Positions 1 to 9,466 of a stretch of 64,000 nucleotides of DNA are shown here, one piece after another. Position numbers and translations under genes: made by a program. Numbering within the stretch: the stretch's first letter is position 1; the number at the start of each line of letters is the position of its first letter. The notes under the pieces were generated by a model, which searched no databases, was not told the DNA's origin, and worked only from the letters and a program-made list of their open reading frames with translations. Location: assembly GCA_035516255.1 (NCBI GenBank), contig DATJAL010000009.1, positions 1 to 64,000 on the forward strand, written 5' to 3'. This DNA is from Chitinivibrionales bacterium. Its GTDB lineage: Bacteria; Fibrobacterota; Chitinivibrionia; Chitinivibrionales; FEN-1185.

Positions 1-111
1 AGACAGCATATTTTCGAGTATATTGAATCTTTTTATAACCGTCAGCGATTGCATTCGACTCTGGGATATAAAAGTCCGGTTGAGTTCGAAAACGTATCTT
101 TGACACCTTAA
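1..111 (+). CDS. IS3-family transposase (OrfB), C-terminal fragment
   Basis: The window opens inside an open reading frame whose last 36 codons read through to TAA at 109-111. The tail contains the FYN-x-x-R-x-H-S-x-LGY-x-SP-x-E-F pattern that closes the DDE integrase (rve) domain of IS3-family transposases. The catalytic residues lie outside the window. Only 2 bases after the stop begins a terminal inverted repeat typical of IS3 elements, so this is the right end of an insertion sequence. Whether the element is intact cannot be judged from here. Confidence 0.85.
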   Translation, partial: RQHIFEYIESFYNRQRLHSTLGYKSPVEFENVSLTP

Positions 112-113
112 AT

Positions 114-141
114 TAGTGTCCACAGTTTCGGGGCAAGATCA
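114..141 (+). mobile_element. Right terminal inverted repeat of the IS3-family element
   Basis: The stretch from TTAGTGTCCACAG to CGGGGCAAGATCA follows the transposase stop directly and resembles the TGTCCAC...GGGGCAAGATCA ends common in IS3 elements. The sequence that follows at 142 is a piece of the family B intergenic repeat described below, so the element appears to have inserted into or beside that repeat. The left end is outside the window. Confidence 0.7.
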
Positions 142-232
142 CCGCCTTCGGCGTCCTCCGCTACCCCCTCTTGGGTGGCCGCCTTGACAAAACAGATGCT
201 AGACCATGCATTGTTGTGGCGGCACCCACGTG
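142..232 (+). repeat. Family B intergenic repeat, truncated copy (B1)
   Basis: Immediately after the IS end the text CGCTACCCCCTCTTGGGTG matches the start of the 3' block of other family B copies (for example at 45940). The copy then diverges: the GCCGGGTACCGG segment is missing and GGCGGCACCCACGTGGAG stands where others have GGGCGCACCCGCGGAG. The 5' hairpin of the family is absent, as expected if the IS3 element replaced or displaced it. Confidence 0.55.
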
Positions 233-353
233 GAGCAGTTGAGAAGAAAAAGCGTTGAAGAGTTGAAAAATTGTGAAAGAGTCTTTGGTTGATGATTATT
301 GCGAATGCGGATGGCGCGGACAGAGTACTTGACAGAATGGTTTTCTTATTCCC

Positions 354-499
354 GAGCGTTAGGGGCGACCGGAGGCCGCGCTGGAGCGCGGTGCCGCCCG
401 GACCCGGCCGCGTACTCGCGGCATAGGGCCGAGGCGGCCCGAGGGCGAGCCCGAGACCGGAGGGAGAACCGACCCTGAGCGCAGCGAAGGGGAACGCCC
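354..499 (+). repeat. Family A intergenic repeat (A1), leader of leuA
   Basis: The copy runs from GAGCGTTAGG to GGGGAACGCCC, with a GCCGCGCTGGAGCGCGG hairpin near the left end and a GC-rich variable middle. The near-inverted ends (GCGTT/AACGC) and internal stems suggest a folded RNA or DNA. It ends 26 nt before the leuA start, so it probably lies in the leuA 5' untranslated region. Related copies are at 3423, 11199 (partial), 34939, 43393, 48218 and 61337. It resembles multi-copy structured elements known from Bacteroidota and Spirochaetota (such as the Flavo-1 class), but I cannot verify membership. Confidence 0.7.
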
Positions 500-525
500 A
501 GATTCATACTGAGAAAGAAGAACTC

Positions 526-2067
<1,542 letters not shown>

Positions 2068-2111
2068 GGAGTTGAGGGGCTAAAGAGTTGAAAGGTTGAA
2101 AAGAAAGAGTG

Positions 2112-2148
2112 TGTCATTGCGAGGAGCGAAACGACGAGGCAATCTCCC
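2112..2148 (+). repeat. Short dispersed repeat of the TCATTGCGAGGAGCGAA type
   Basis: The stretch TGTCATTGCGAGGAGCGAAA and its continuation to AATCTCCC is a well-known short palindromic-type intergenic repeat seen in many unrelated bacteria. It lies between leuA and the leuB-type gene together with a GTTGAAAGG-like mini-repeat (2083-2100) and a TAACTTTGTCAC motif (2177-2190). No coding capacity. Confidence 0.5.
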
Positions 2149-2216
2149 GATGATTCATGGCCAAACTTTTGGATTTGTAACTTTGTCACTTTTTTAAAAA
2201 GGAGCGGGGTTTTTTG

Positions 2217-3299
2217 ATGAAGTCATACAACATAGCCGTCATTCCCGGCGACGGAACAGGCCCGGAAGTGGTCCGGGAAGGCATCAAGGTACTTGACGCC
2301 GCGTGCGCGAAGCACAAGGTGAAGCTGAACTACGTCAATTATGATTTCGGCGGCGAGCGCTATCTGAAAACGGGCGAGACGCTCCCGGACAGTGCGCTTG
2401 ACGAATTGCGCAAGCACGACTCCATTTATCTCGGCGCCATCGGCCATCCCGACGTGCAGCCCGGTATTCTGGAGGTCGGCATCCTGCTCAAGGCGCGCTT
2501 CGCGCTCGACCAGTACATAAATTTACGGCCTGTCAAGCTGTACCCGAACGTCGAAACGCCGCTCAAGGATAAAAAGCCCGAGCACATCGATTTCGTGGTG
2601 GTGCGGGAGAACACGGGCGGCATTTACACCGGCATCGGCGGCGTGTCGCGCAAGGGCACGCCCCAGGAGGTCGCCACGCAGGTCATGGTGTACGACCGCC
2701 AGACCGTTGACCGCTGCCTGCGCTATGCGTTCGAGCTCAAGAAAAAACGCAACGCGGGCAATGCACACTACGCGGCGAAGCCGATCACGCTGGTGCACAA
2801 GCGCAACGTGCTGACCCATTGCGGCGACCTGTGGTTCCGCGCATTCGAGGAGATGGGCGCAAAGGAATATCCTGGGCTCAAACGGGACTACAACCATGTC
2901 GACGCGGCGAATATGTGGTTTGTCAAGAACCCCGAATGGTTCGACGTCGTGGTCACCGAGAACCTGTTCGGCGACATCATCACCGACCTGGCGGCCATGA
3001 TCCAGGGTGGCCTGGGCATTGCGGCGGGCGGCAACATCAACCCGCAGGGCGTATCGATGTTCGAGCCCATGGGCGGCAGCGCGCCCAAGTACACGGGCAA
3101 GAACGTGATCAACCCGCTCGCGGCGATCGCAGCCGGCGGAATGATGCTTGACACTTTGGGAGAAACGGCCGCGGGAAGCGCAATTGAACGGGCGATATTT
3201 GATGCATTGTCATCCGGCAAGATCAAGAGCCTCGCGGCGGGAAAAATGGGGATGAGCACGAATGAAATGGGTGATTTTGTCGCGTCGTTCGTGAGATGA
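2217..3299 (+). CDS. leuB: 3-isopropylmalate dehydrogenase-type decarboxylating dehydrogenase
   Basis: A 360-aa member of the isocitrate/isopropylmalate dehydrogenase family. In this context it should oxidise and decarboxylate 3-isopropylmalate, and probably 3-methylmalate made via CimA. Visible family features are the N-terminal IPGDGTGPEV, the substrate loop LRPVKLYPN, the RENTGG segment and the cofactor loop GGSAPKYTGKNVINP. The cofactor loop carries Lys291-Tyr292 where typical NAD-dependent LeuB has Asp-Ile; Lys-Tyr is the pair used by NADP-dependent isocitrate dehydrogenase, so NADP use is possible. I chose ATG 2217, 12 nt after AAGGAG, over an in-frame TTG 3 nt earlier. An isocitrate or tartrate dehydrogenase role is the alternative, but neighbours favour branched-chain synthesis. 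Confidence 0.85.
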   Translation: MKSYNIAVIPGDGTGPEVVREGIKVLDAACAKHKVKLNYVNYDFGGERYLKTGETLPDSALDELRKHDSIYLGAIGHPDVQPGILEVGILLKARFALDQYINLRPVKLYPNVETPLKDKKPEHIDFVVVRENTGGIYTGIGGVSRKGTPQEVATQVMVYDRQTVDRCLRYAFELKKKRNAGNAHYAAKPITLVHKRNVLTHCGDLWFRAFEEMGAKEYPGLKRDYNHVDAANMWFVKNPEWFDVVVTENLFGDIITDLAAMIQGGLGIAAGGNINPQGVSMFEPMGGSAPKYTGKNVINPLAAIAAGGMMLDTLGETAAGSAIERAIFDALSSGKIKSLAAGKMGMSTNEMGDFVASFVR

Positions 3300-3422
3300 T
3301 AAAAAAGATCTGGGCGCCCCGCCGAAGCGGTGGCTGATCAGAGGAGTAATAATTGGTTTGATGTGACAATAAGGAATTCGATCGGAGTAACGGGAGTGGT
3401 TTGACAAATAAGATATCCGCCG

Positions 3423-3575
3423 AAGCGTTAGGTGGACCGGAGGGTGAGCGAGAGCGAATTGCCGGCCGGCCCCGCCGCGGCAGCGGCATCGGGCGGTCCG
3501 GCAACGAGGCGAATAGCCGAGCCCGGAGGGAGACCGGCCCGAGCCTGAGTCTTGACGAAGGCGAGGGAAACGCCC
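3423..3575 (+). repeat. Family A intergenic repeat (A2), leader of cimA
   Basis: The copy starts AAGCGTTAGGTGGACCGGAGG and ends GAGGGAAACGCCC. The middle differs from A1, but the GAGCCTGAGTCTTGACGA segment is shared with the partial copy A3 at 11215. It ends 39 nt before the cimA start codon and fills most of the 315-bp gap after the leuB-type gene. Confidence 0.65.
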
Positions 3576-3614
3576 AAATTTATAGGTAATAATAATAAGA
3601 AGAAGAAATAAAAA

Positions 3615-5243
3615 ATGAATCAACCAAAACAAATCCAAATCTACGACACCACCCTGCGCGACGGCAACCAGGCGCTCGGCATAAGCCTTTCCGTTTCCGA
3701 CAAGCTGCGCATCGCGGCGCGGCTGAGCGACCTCGGCATCCATTACATCGAGGGCGGGTGGCCCAACGCGACCAACAATGCCGACGTCGACTTTTTCAAA
3801 CGGGTGAAAAAGCTCGGGCTCGCCTCGAAGATCGCGGCGTTCGGGTCAACGAGGAGGCCGCGCCACACCTGCACAAGCGATCCGTATGTACAGATGCTGC
3901 TTAAGTCCGGCGCGCCCGTGGTGACGGTGTTCGGGAAATCGTGGGACCTGCACGCGACCAAGGTGCTCAAGGTGACGCTCGAGCAGAACCTGGAGCTCAT
4001 CCACGACACGGTCTCGTACCTGTCAAGGCGCGTCGACGAGGTGATCTACGACGCCGAGCATTTTTTCGACGGGTACCGGCACAACAAGGACTACGCGCTC
4101 GAGACGCTCGCGGCGGCGCAGGACGCGGGCGCCGGCGTGATCGTGCTGTGCGACACCAACGGCGGAACCCTGCCGGACGAGTTCGTTGACACATGGCGCG
4201 CCGCGAAGCGCGCCGTGCGCTGCGGCCTGGGCGTGCACACGCACAACGACGCGGGCTGCGCCGACGCCAACTCGCTGCTCGCGGTGAGCGAGGGAGCGGT
4301 GCAGGTGCAGGGCACCATGAACGGCCTCGGCGAGCGCTGCGGCAACGCGAATTTGTGCACCGTCATACCGGACCTGCAGCTCAAGCGCGGCTGCGCCGTG
4401 CTCGCGCCGCAGGCGCTGCAGAAGCTCACCGAGGCGTCGGTGTTCGTTTCCGAGGTGGCCAACGAGGCGCACAACATGCGCCAGCCCTACGTGGGCGAAT
4501 GCGCGTTCACGCACAAGGCGGGCGCGCACGCCGACGGTGTGCGCAAGGCCGAAGAATCGTTCGAGCACGTGAAGCCCCAGAGCGTGGGCAACACGCGGCA
4601 GTTCGTGGTGTCGTCGCAAGCCGGGCAGAGCACCATCCTCCAGAAGCTCTCGCAGGCGAGGCCGGGACTCGGCAAGCACCATCCCGTGGTGAAAAAACTG
4701 CTGGCGAAAATAAAAGCGCTCGAGGGCGACGGCTACCAGTTCGAGGCGGCCGACGCGTCGTTCGAGCTCATCGCCCAGGAAATGCTGGGGCGGATTGCCG
4801 AGACCTTTGAGTTCAAAGGGTTCAGGGTGATCGAGGAAAAGCGCGAGAGCGGCGACGTGTTTTCTGAGGCGACGATAAAACTCAAGAAGGACGGCGTGTA
4901 CGAGCACACCGCGGCCGAGGGCGACGGGCCGGTCAACGCGCTCGACAACGCGCTGCGCAAGGCGCTGGTAAAGTTCTACCCGAACCTGCGCGAGGTGAAG
5001 CTCGAGGACTTCAAGGTGCGCGTGCTTGACGGAAAAGAAGGCACCGCGGCAAAGGTGCGCGTGCTCATCGAGTCGTCGGACGGCCGCGACCGGTGGGGTA
5101 CCGTGGGCGTGTCCACCAACGTCATCGAGGCGTCGTGGCTCGCGCTCATCGACAGCCTCAAATACAAGCTCATGAAGGACGGGCTCGCGGAAGCGGACGG
5201 AAAGATACGCAAGGACGATAGGCCTCGAAAGCGGCAAAAATAG
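3615..5243 (+). CDS. cimA: (R)-citramalate synthase
   Basis: CimA joins pyruvate and acetyl-CoA to give citramalate, the entry to isoleucine without threonine deaminase. The 542-aa length, the start DTTLRDGNQALG (residues 11-22) with Asn in place of the Glu of LeuA, GGWPNATNNADVDFF, and the HTHNDAGCA metal motif (His208, His210) are typical of the CimA branch. A C-terminal LeuA-type regulatory domain follows from about residue 410. Only 18 bp separate it from the aminotransferase gene, so the two are probably cotranscribed. The LeuB-type enzyme upstream can serve both routes. The leuCD isomerase genes needed between them are not in the window. Confidence 0.92.
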   Translation: MNQPKQIQIYDTTLRDGNQALGISLSVSDKLRIAARLSDLGIHYIEGGWPNATNNADVDFFKRVKKLGLASKIAAFGSTRRPRHTCTSDPYVQMLLKSGAPVVTVFGKSWDLHATKVLKVTLEQNLELIHDTVSYLSRRVDEVIYDAEHFFDGYRHNKDYALETLAAAQDAGAGVIVLCDTNGGTLPDEFVDTWRAAKRAVRCGLGVHTHNDAGCADANSLLAVSEGAVQVQGTMNGLGERCGNANLCTVIPDLQLKRGCAVLAPQALQKLTEASVFVSEVANEAHNMRQPYVGECAFTHKAGAHADGVRKAEESFEHVKPQSVGNTRQFVVSSQAGQSTILQKLSQARPGLGKHHPVVKKLLAKIKALEGDGYQFEAADASFELIAQEMLGRIAETFEFKGFRVIEEKRESGDVFSEATIKLKKDGVYEHTAAEGDGPVNALDNALRKALVKFYPNLREVKLEDFKVRVLDGKEGTAAKVRVLIESSDGRDRWGTVGVSTNVIEASWLALIDSLKYKLMKDGLAEADGKIRKDDRPRKRQK

Positions 5244-5261
5244 ATAAACCGGAGAAACGCT

Positions 5262-6287
5262 ATGGCAAGGAACATCGACTGGAAAAACCTCGGCTTTCAG
5301 TACCTGCAGACCGAGCATTATGTCAAATGCGAATTCAAGAACGGGAAATGGGGCAAGATCCATACTTGCACCGATCCCCGCATCACGCTCCACATCGCGG
5401 CGACGTGCCTTCACTACGGCCAGGCATGCTTCGAGGGGCTCAAGGCGTTTTGCCGCAAGGACGGCACGGTTGCCATGTTCCGGCCCGACGAGAACGCAAA
5501 GCGCCTGATAAGCTCGGCGCGCCGCCTCGTGATGGAGCCGCCGCCCCAGGAGCTTTTTCTTTCCGCGGCGGAGAAGCTCATCATGCTCAACAAAGCGTAC
5601 GTACCGCCCTACGGCACGGGCGCGAGCCTGTATCTGCGACCGGTGCTTGTCGGCAGCAGCCCGCACATCGGCGTGCACCCGTCGGAGGAATACGTGCTCA
5701 TCATGCTCGCAACGCCCATGGGGCCGTATTACAAGAACGGGTTCTACCCGGTCAAGGCCTACATCCAGGAGCAGTACGACCGGGCCGCGCCCAAGGGCGT
5801 GGGCAACATCAAGGCCGGCGGCAACTACGCTGCAGGCATGATGGGCGATCTTGACGGAAAAGAAAAAGGCTACCCCATCTGCCTGTACCTTGATTCCGCC
5901 ACGCATAAGTACATCGACGAGTTCGGCACGTCGAATTTTCTGGCCATCACCACGAAGGGCGCGTATGTCACGCCCGAATCAACGTCGGTGCTCCCGAGCG
6001 TCACCAACATGAGCCTGCAGGTGATCGCGAAGGACTTCGGCCTCACGGTCGAGCGCCGGAAAATTCCGGTCACCGAGCTTTCACGGTTCGCCGAGGTGGG
6101 CGCCTGCGGCACCGCGGTGGTGATCACGCCCGTGTATTCCATCCGCTACGGGAAAAAGCTCTTTACTTTCGGCAAGGAGCACGAGGCTGGTCCGACCTTG
6201 ACAAAACTGTACAACGAGATAACGGGAATCCAGTACGGCGAGATCAAGGACAGGCATCACTGGATGTACAAAGTAGATGTAAAGTAA
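5262..6287 (+). CDS. ilvE: Branched-chain amino acid aminotransferase
   Basis: A class IV (D-alanine aminotransferase fold) PLP enzyme that transfers amino groups between glutamate and the branched-chain 2-oxo acids, the last step of the pathway encoded here. The 341-aa length fits the long IlvE type. The PLP lysine is Lys184 in GNIKAGGNYA. GQACFEGLKAF near residue 53, YLRPVL, and EFGTSNFLAI near 221 match the family. GGAG lies 7 nt before the ATG. A strong intrinsic terminator follows at 6343. Confidence 0.93.
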   Translation: MARNIDWKNLGFQYLQTEHYVKCEFKNGKWGKIHTCTDPRITLHIAATCLHYGQACFEGLKAFCRKDGTVAMFRPDENAKRLISSARRLVMEPPPQELFLSAAEKLIMLNKAYVPPYGTGASLYLRPVLVGSSPHIGVHPSEEYVLIMLATPMGPYYKNGFYPVKAYIQEQYDRAAPKGVGNIKAGGNYAAGMMGDLDGKEKGYPICLYLDSATHKYIDEFGTSNFLAITTKGAYVTPESTSVLPSVTNMSLQVIAKDFGLTVERRKIPVTELSRFAEVGACGTAVVITPVYSIRYGKKLFTFGKEHEAGPTLTKLYNEITGIQYGEIKDRHHWMYKVDVK

Positions 6288-6300
6288 TTACAATTTTGGT

Positions 6301-6440
6301 GGGGGAAGTCTCCCCCTGGGTCCAGCCAACCGGCGTCATGTAGGGGCGCATCATCATGCGCCCCTTTTTATTTCGCCGCCGGTTGTCTGGACCCACATCC
6401 CCTCTTTGGCGCCGAAACTCCCACGGTGTGCGAGCTTCTG
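6301..6440 (+). repeat. Family B intergenic repeat (B2a, variant 3' end) after ilvE
   Basis: The copy begins 13 nt after the ilvE stop with the hairpin GGGGGAAGTCTCCCCC. Nearly perfect 19-bp arms follow (6317-6335 and 6374-6395, TGGGTCCAG.../...CTGGACCCA), enclosing the ilvE terminator. The 3' end reads CCCCTCTTTGGCGCCGAAACTCCCACGG, a variant shared only with the copy at 43738; most copies have GGGTGCGGCCGGGTACCGG there. The right boundary is uncertain. Confidence 0.6.
6343..6369 (+). terminator. Intrinsic terminator of the leuA-leuB-cimA-ilvE cluster
   Basis: Perfect 8-bp stem GGGGCGCA (6343-6350), loop TCATCA, TGCGCCCC (6357-6364), then TTTTTA. This is a textbook rho-independent terminator 56 nt after the ilvE stop. 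It is nested inside the longer inverted repeat of family B copy B2a. Confidence 0.85.
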
Positions 6441-6537
6441 CAGTGGCTGGCGACCCGATTGCGGCAGTGCAGGCCTTACACGGTGGAAGAAGAATATTAT
6501 AGTTTTTAGGATGCCTGAAATATTTGTACTTTACAAC

Positions 6538-6712
6538 TGCGGGTCGCGGGTGCGCCCAGCGGATGGATGAATCTTGCAACTGACGGTACCCGGCCGCACC
6601 CAGGAGAGGAAAGCGCCTGCCCAACTGGGAAGGGCGGAAAGCGCTGCCGAGGACCCCGCAGTCCCGCAAGGGACGAGGAGGCCGAGGCCGGGGGAGAGGT
6701 ATCTCCCCCGGA
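6538..6712 (-). repeat. Family B intergenic repeat (B2b) after the acyltransferase gene
   Basis: Read on the minus strand it starts 11 nt after the stop of the acyltransferase gene with the palindrome CCGGGGGAGATACC/TCTCCCCCGG. A variable stem-rich centre follows, and then the conserved 3' block GGGTGCGGCCGGGTACCG, TTGCAAGATTCATCCATCCG, CTGGGCGCACCCGCG. It is one of the longest copies. No ORF of note. Confidence 0.7.
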
Positions 6713-6723
6713 AATGATTTAAA

Positions 6724-7947
6724 TTATTCTATATATCCCTGCAGCTCACACTTTTCATACCCCCGCAAATACCTCAAATAATAAATCCACTTCATTATGC
6801 TCAGATGGTCAAATACAAATCTGTAATACCTGCCCGCATAGATAAATTCCACGATGTCCTTTTTCTGGATCACCACGTTCGAAAGTTTCTGCACGTCGAA
6901 CATCAGCGGATCGCCGGCTGGATCATCGGGATAAAAGGAGAGCGTGCTTGCGATAAGGGAAAGCGAGCCGTTGCCGGCAGGGGAGAACGAGGCATTGGTG
7001 TCGCCGGTCAGCATCGCGACGCCGTCGCTTTTTGCAAGCACCGCGCCGGCGCCGGCGGTCCTTATTTTTTCGATCACCTTCTGCCGGTGTAAAAGCGCCC
7101 AGTCGAACAGGTCGGCGCAAGATTGTGTCGCATTTTTCCCGGGCGTCAATCTGCAGGTCGCGCTGATCGTCCACGACGAGCCGCAGGCGCCGCAGGCGAT
7201 CGTGTCGCCCGACGCCGAAAGCGTGTCTTCCGCTCCGCAATGCATGCACGTCCACACGAAACGCTCCAGGCCCTCGGCCAGTCTCCTGCCGGAAAAAATC
7301 GCATCGGTGTTTGACGGATCTTTGATGTCGTTATGCTCGATGAACGTCCGCATTTTGTCAAACAATTCGTCATCGGAAAGGGCCTTTATCTGGCCGGGGT
7401 CAAGACTTTTATAGGTTACGGTGATGCGACCCTTGCGAATGGAATCGGCCCACCACGGTTTGGTGAGAAAGTTTCCCGCAACGCGGCAGAGCACGAGGCT
7501 TGCCCCGGTCCTTCGCACGATTTTCTCTATGCCCCTGTAAATAAGCTGGGTCTCGCCGTCCCAGGTGGTCTGTCCTTCGGGGAAGATGCACACCGGACAC
7601 CCGTCTGACAAAAGGGAAACGGTCTTCTTTATGGCCTTGAAATCGGACGCGCCTTTCTTTTTGGGAAACGCGCCGATGCTCTTCAGGTACCACCGCGAGA
7701 CTGCGCCCCGGGTGAACGCCTCGTCGTTGCACATGATGGCGAATGGGTACCTGCTGTAGTACCCGATGATCCACGGGTCGAAGAAGGTTCCGTGGTTCGA
7801 CACAACGACGAACGGCGGCTTGGGAAAGGGGTCGGAATCCTTTGTCTTGCTAAAATGGAACAGCGGCATGAGGTACCCGCGCACGAAAACGCGGGAGAAG
7901 ATGTTCCACATGATCCAACGGTATAGGTAAATAAGCCTGTGTTTCAT
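6724..7947 (-). CDS. PlsC-like 1-acylglycerol-3-phosphate acyltransferase with added zinc ribbon
   Basis: The N-terminal ~200 residues are a phospholipid/glycerol acyltransferase domain. The HX4D motif is NHGTFFD (His52, Asp57), an FPEGQTTWDGE motif lies at 122-132, and a hydrophobic N-terminus suggests inner-membrane association. It likely acylates lysophosphatidate or a similar lipid acceptor. Unlike normal PlsC (about 240 aa) it is 407 aa. A four-cysteine zinc ribbon follows at Cys234, Cys237, Cys252 and Cys255, then a domain of about 140 aa rich in beta-strand-like segments (possibly PH/GRAM-like, inferred only). Transcribed alone, with family B repeat B2b directly after the stop. The domain fusion is unusual. 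The precise acceptor is unknown. Confidence 0.8.
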   Translation of the reverse strand: MKHRLIYLYRWIMWNIFSRVFVRGYLMPLFHFSKTKDSDPFPKPPFVVVSNHGTFFDPWIIGYYSRYPFAIMCNDEAFTRGAVSRWYLKSIGAFPKKKGASDFKAIKKTVSLLSDGCPVCIFPEGQTTWDGETQLIYRGIEKIVRRTGASLVLCRVAGNFLTKPWWADSIRKGRITVTYKSLDPGQIKALSDDELFDKMRTFIEHNDIKDPSNTDAIFSGRRLAEGLERFVWTCMHCGAEDTLSASGDTIACGACGSSWTISATCRLTPGKNATQSCADLFDWALLHRQKVIEKIRTAGAGAVLAKSDGVAMLTGDTNASFSPAGNGSLSLIASTLSFYPDDPAGDPLMFDVQKLSNVVIQKKDIVEFIYAGRYYRFVFDHLSIMKWIYYLRYLRGYEKCELQGYIE

Positions 7948-7957
7948 TCAAGGATCC

Positions 7958-8107
7958 AAAAAAAATCACCACGGAGAAACAAAGGACACCAAGAAGAAAA
8001 AAAACCTCTCCTCAGGAAGGCAAAGATGCCTAAAAAATAAGTATCGGTTACTTTGCGTGCTTGGCGAGACAATTTTCCCCTGCGCTCCCTATGCCTCTAT
8101 GGTGAAA
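7958..8107. repeat. Degenerate CACCACGGAG-type inverted repeat
   Basis: Between the acyltransferase and ychF genes, CACCACGGAGAAACAAAGGA on the left and CTTTGCGTGCTTGGCGAG...CTCTATGGTGAAA on the right are decayed arms of the widespread ACCACGGAGACACGGAG intergenic repeat. A second decayed example lies at 62247. No coding capacity seen. Confidence 0.45.
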
Positions 8108-8110
8108 TTT

Positions 8111-9205
8111 TTAAACATTAAACCTAAAGAAAACAATATCCCCGTCTTTAATCACATAGTCTTTTCCCTCAGCCCTTACCTTGCCCGCCGCCCGCAGGGC
8201 GGCTTCCGATTTGTAATGCTCCAGCTCCTCCAGCGTGAACACTTCGGCGCGGATGAACCCCTTTTCAAAATCGGAATGAATGATCCCGGCTGCCTTTACG
8301 GCGTGGGTGCCTTTTGCTATGGTCCATGCGCGGTTTTCCTTTGGCGTTGCCGTGAAAAACGTCTCAAGGCCGAGCAGCCGGTAAATCGCCTGCGCGAGCA
8401 AGGCAAGTCCGGATTTGTCAAGGCCAAGCCCGGCCAGGAACTCCGGCCGCTCCTGCTCGGGAAGGTCGGCGATTTCGGCCTCTATTTTGCCGCAGATGCG
8501 CACCATGTCCGCGCCGTTTGCCGCGGCATACTTTCGCAGCGCAGCCGCGTGAGCATTGTCCTTAAGCGCGGCATTTTCATCGACGTTGGCAACGTAGAGA
8601 ACCGGTTTTGCCGTGAGAAGGTTGAGCTCGGCAAGTGCAATGGATTCTTCCGCGTTCGTGGGCATTTTTCTCGCGGGAACGCCGGCGCCGAGCGAATCGA
8701 ATGCCTTTTGAAAAACCGCCAGCTGCTCCTTGAGCTCCTTGTCGCCGGATTTTGCGGCTTTTTCCACGCGGGAAATGGCGCGCTCCACCGTTCCCAGGTC
8801 GGCGAGCATGAGCTCGGTCTCGACAAGGCCCGCGTCGCGCACCGGATCAATGCCGCCTTCCACGTGCACGATGTTGCTGTCTTCAAAGCAGCGCACCACG
8901 TGCACCACGGCATTCACGTTTTTTATGTGGCCGAGAAACTGGTTACCGAGGCCCTCGCCCTTTGACGCGCCCCTCACGAGTCCCGCAATGTCAACGAGCT
9001 CCAGAAACGCGGGAACCACTTTTTGCGTGGGACACAGCAGCGTGACGCGGCTGAGCCTGTCGTCGGGCACGGCCACGATGCCCGTGTTCGGCTCGATGGT
9101 GGTGAACGGGTAATTCTCCACTTGCGCCCTGCCGCTGCACAGCGCGTTGAACAAGGTGGATTTGCCCACGTTGGGCAGGCCCGCGATGCCCGCGGAAAGT
9201 CCCAT
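8111..9205 (-). CDS. ychF: Obg-family ATPase/GTPase YchF (Ola1-type)
   Basis: YchF is a universally conserved Obg-family protein that hydrolyses ATP in preference to GTP and associates with ribosomes and stress responses. The 364-aa length is standard. GLPNVGKST (residues 9-17) is the P-loop, DIAGLVRGASKGEGLGNQFL from Asp72 is the G3 region, and the C-terminal TGS domain is visible from about 275 (TFFTATPKENRAW...). The ATG start is followed directly by the P-loop strand, as in homologues. It is a single gene, with a palindromic repeat upstream at 9263. Confidence 0.95.
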   Translation of the reverse strand: MGLSAGIAGLPNVGKSTLFNALCSGRAQVENYPFTTIEPNTGIVAVPDDRLSRVTLLCPTQKVVPAFLELVDIAGLVRGASKGEGLGNQFLGHIKNVNAVVHVVRCFEDSNIVHVEGGIDPVRDAGLVETELMLADLGTVERAISRVEKAAKSGDKELKEQLAVFQKAFDSLGAGVPARKMPTNAEESIALAELNLLTAKPVLYVANVDENAALKDNAHAAALRKYAAANGADMVRICGKIEAEIADLPEQERPEFLAGLGLDKSGLALLAQAIYRLLGLETFFTATPKENRAWTIAKGTHAVKAAGIIHSDFEKGFIRAEVFTLEELEHYKSEAALRAAGKVRAEGKDYVIKDGDIVFFRFNV

Positions 9206-9262
9206 GAAAATTCCCAGAGTTGATGTGGCCTTAAAGCGCCTTTAAAAATTGTTTTATGATAA

Positions 9263-9339
9263 TGTCATCCCCGCGAAAGCGGGAATCCATCCTCGTATTC
9301 CAGAGGAGAAGATGGGCTCCCGCTTTCGCGGGAGTGACA
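9263..9339. repeat. Palindromic repeat built from CCCGCGAAAGCGGG units
   Basis: Two arms, TGTCATCCCCGCGAAAGCGG and its continuation to CCATC on the left and GATGGGCTCCCGC to GGGAGTGACA on the right, are inverted copies of each other. Each arm also contains its own CCCGCGAAAGCGGG hairpin. This is a common REP-like intergenic element in many bacteria. It lies upstream of ychF. Confidence 0.7.
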
Positions 9340-9466
9340 GGTGTCCATAATATTTTTAGAGGTTCTCTTGATTGTGTTCCTAATATAGCATCCGCATGAT
9401 TCTTTGCTCAATCCTAATATTATTTCCTTGCCCCGCCAGGGCGCTTCGTTCTACATTACAGAATGG

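Noticed and set aside
4023-5906. 627-codon minus-strand frame across cimA and ilvE.
   Set aside because: It spans two confident plus-strand genes and the gap between them; composition is typical of a shadow frame in GC-rich DNA.
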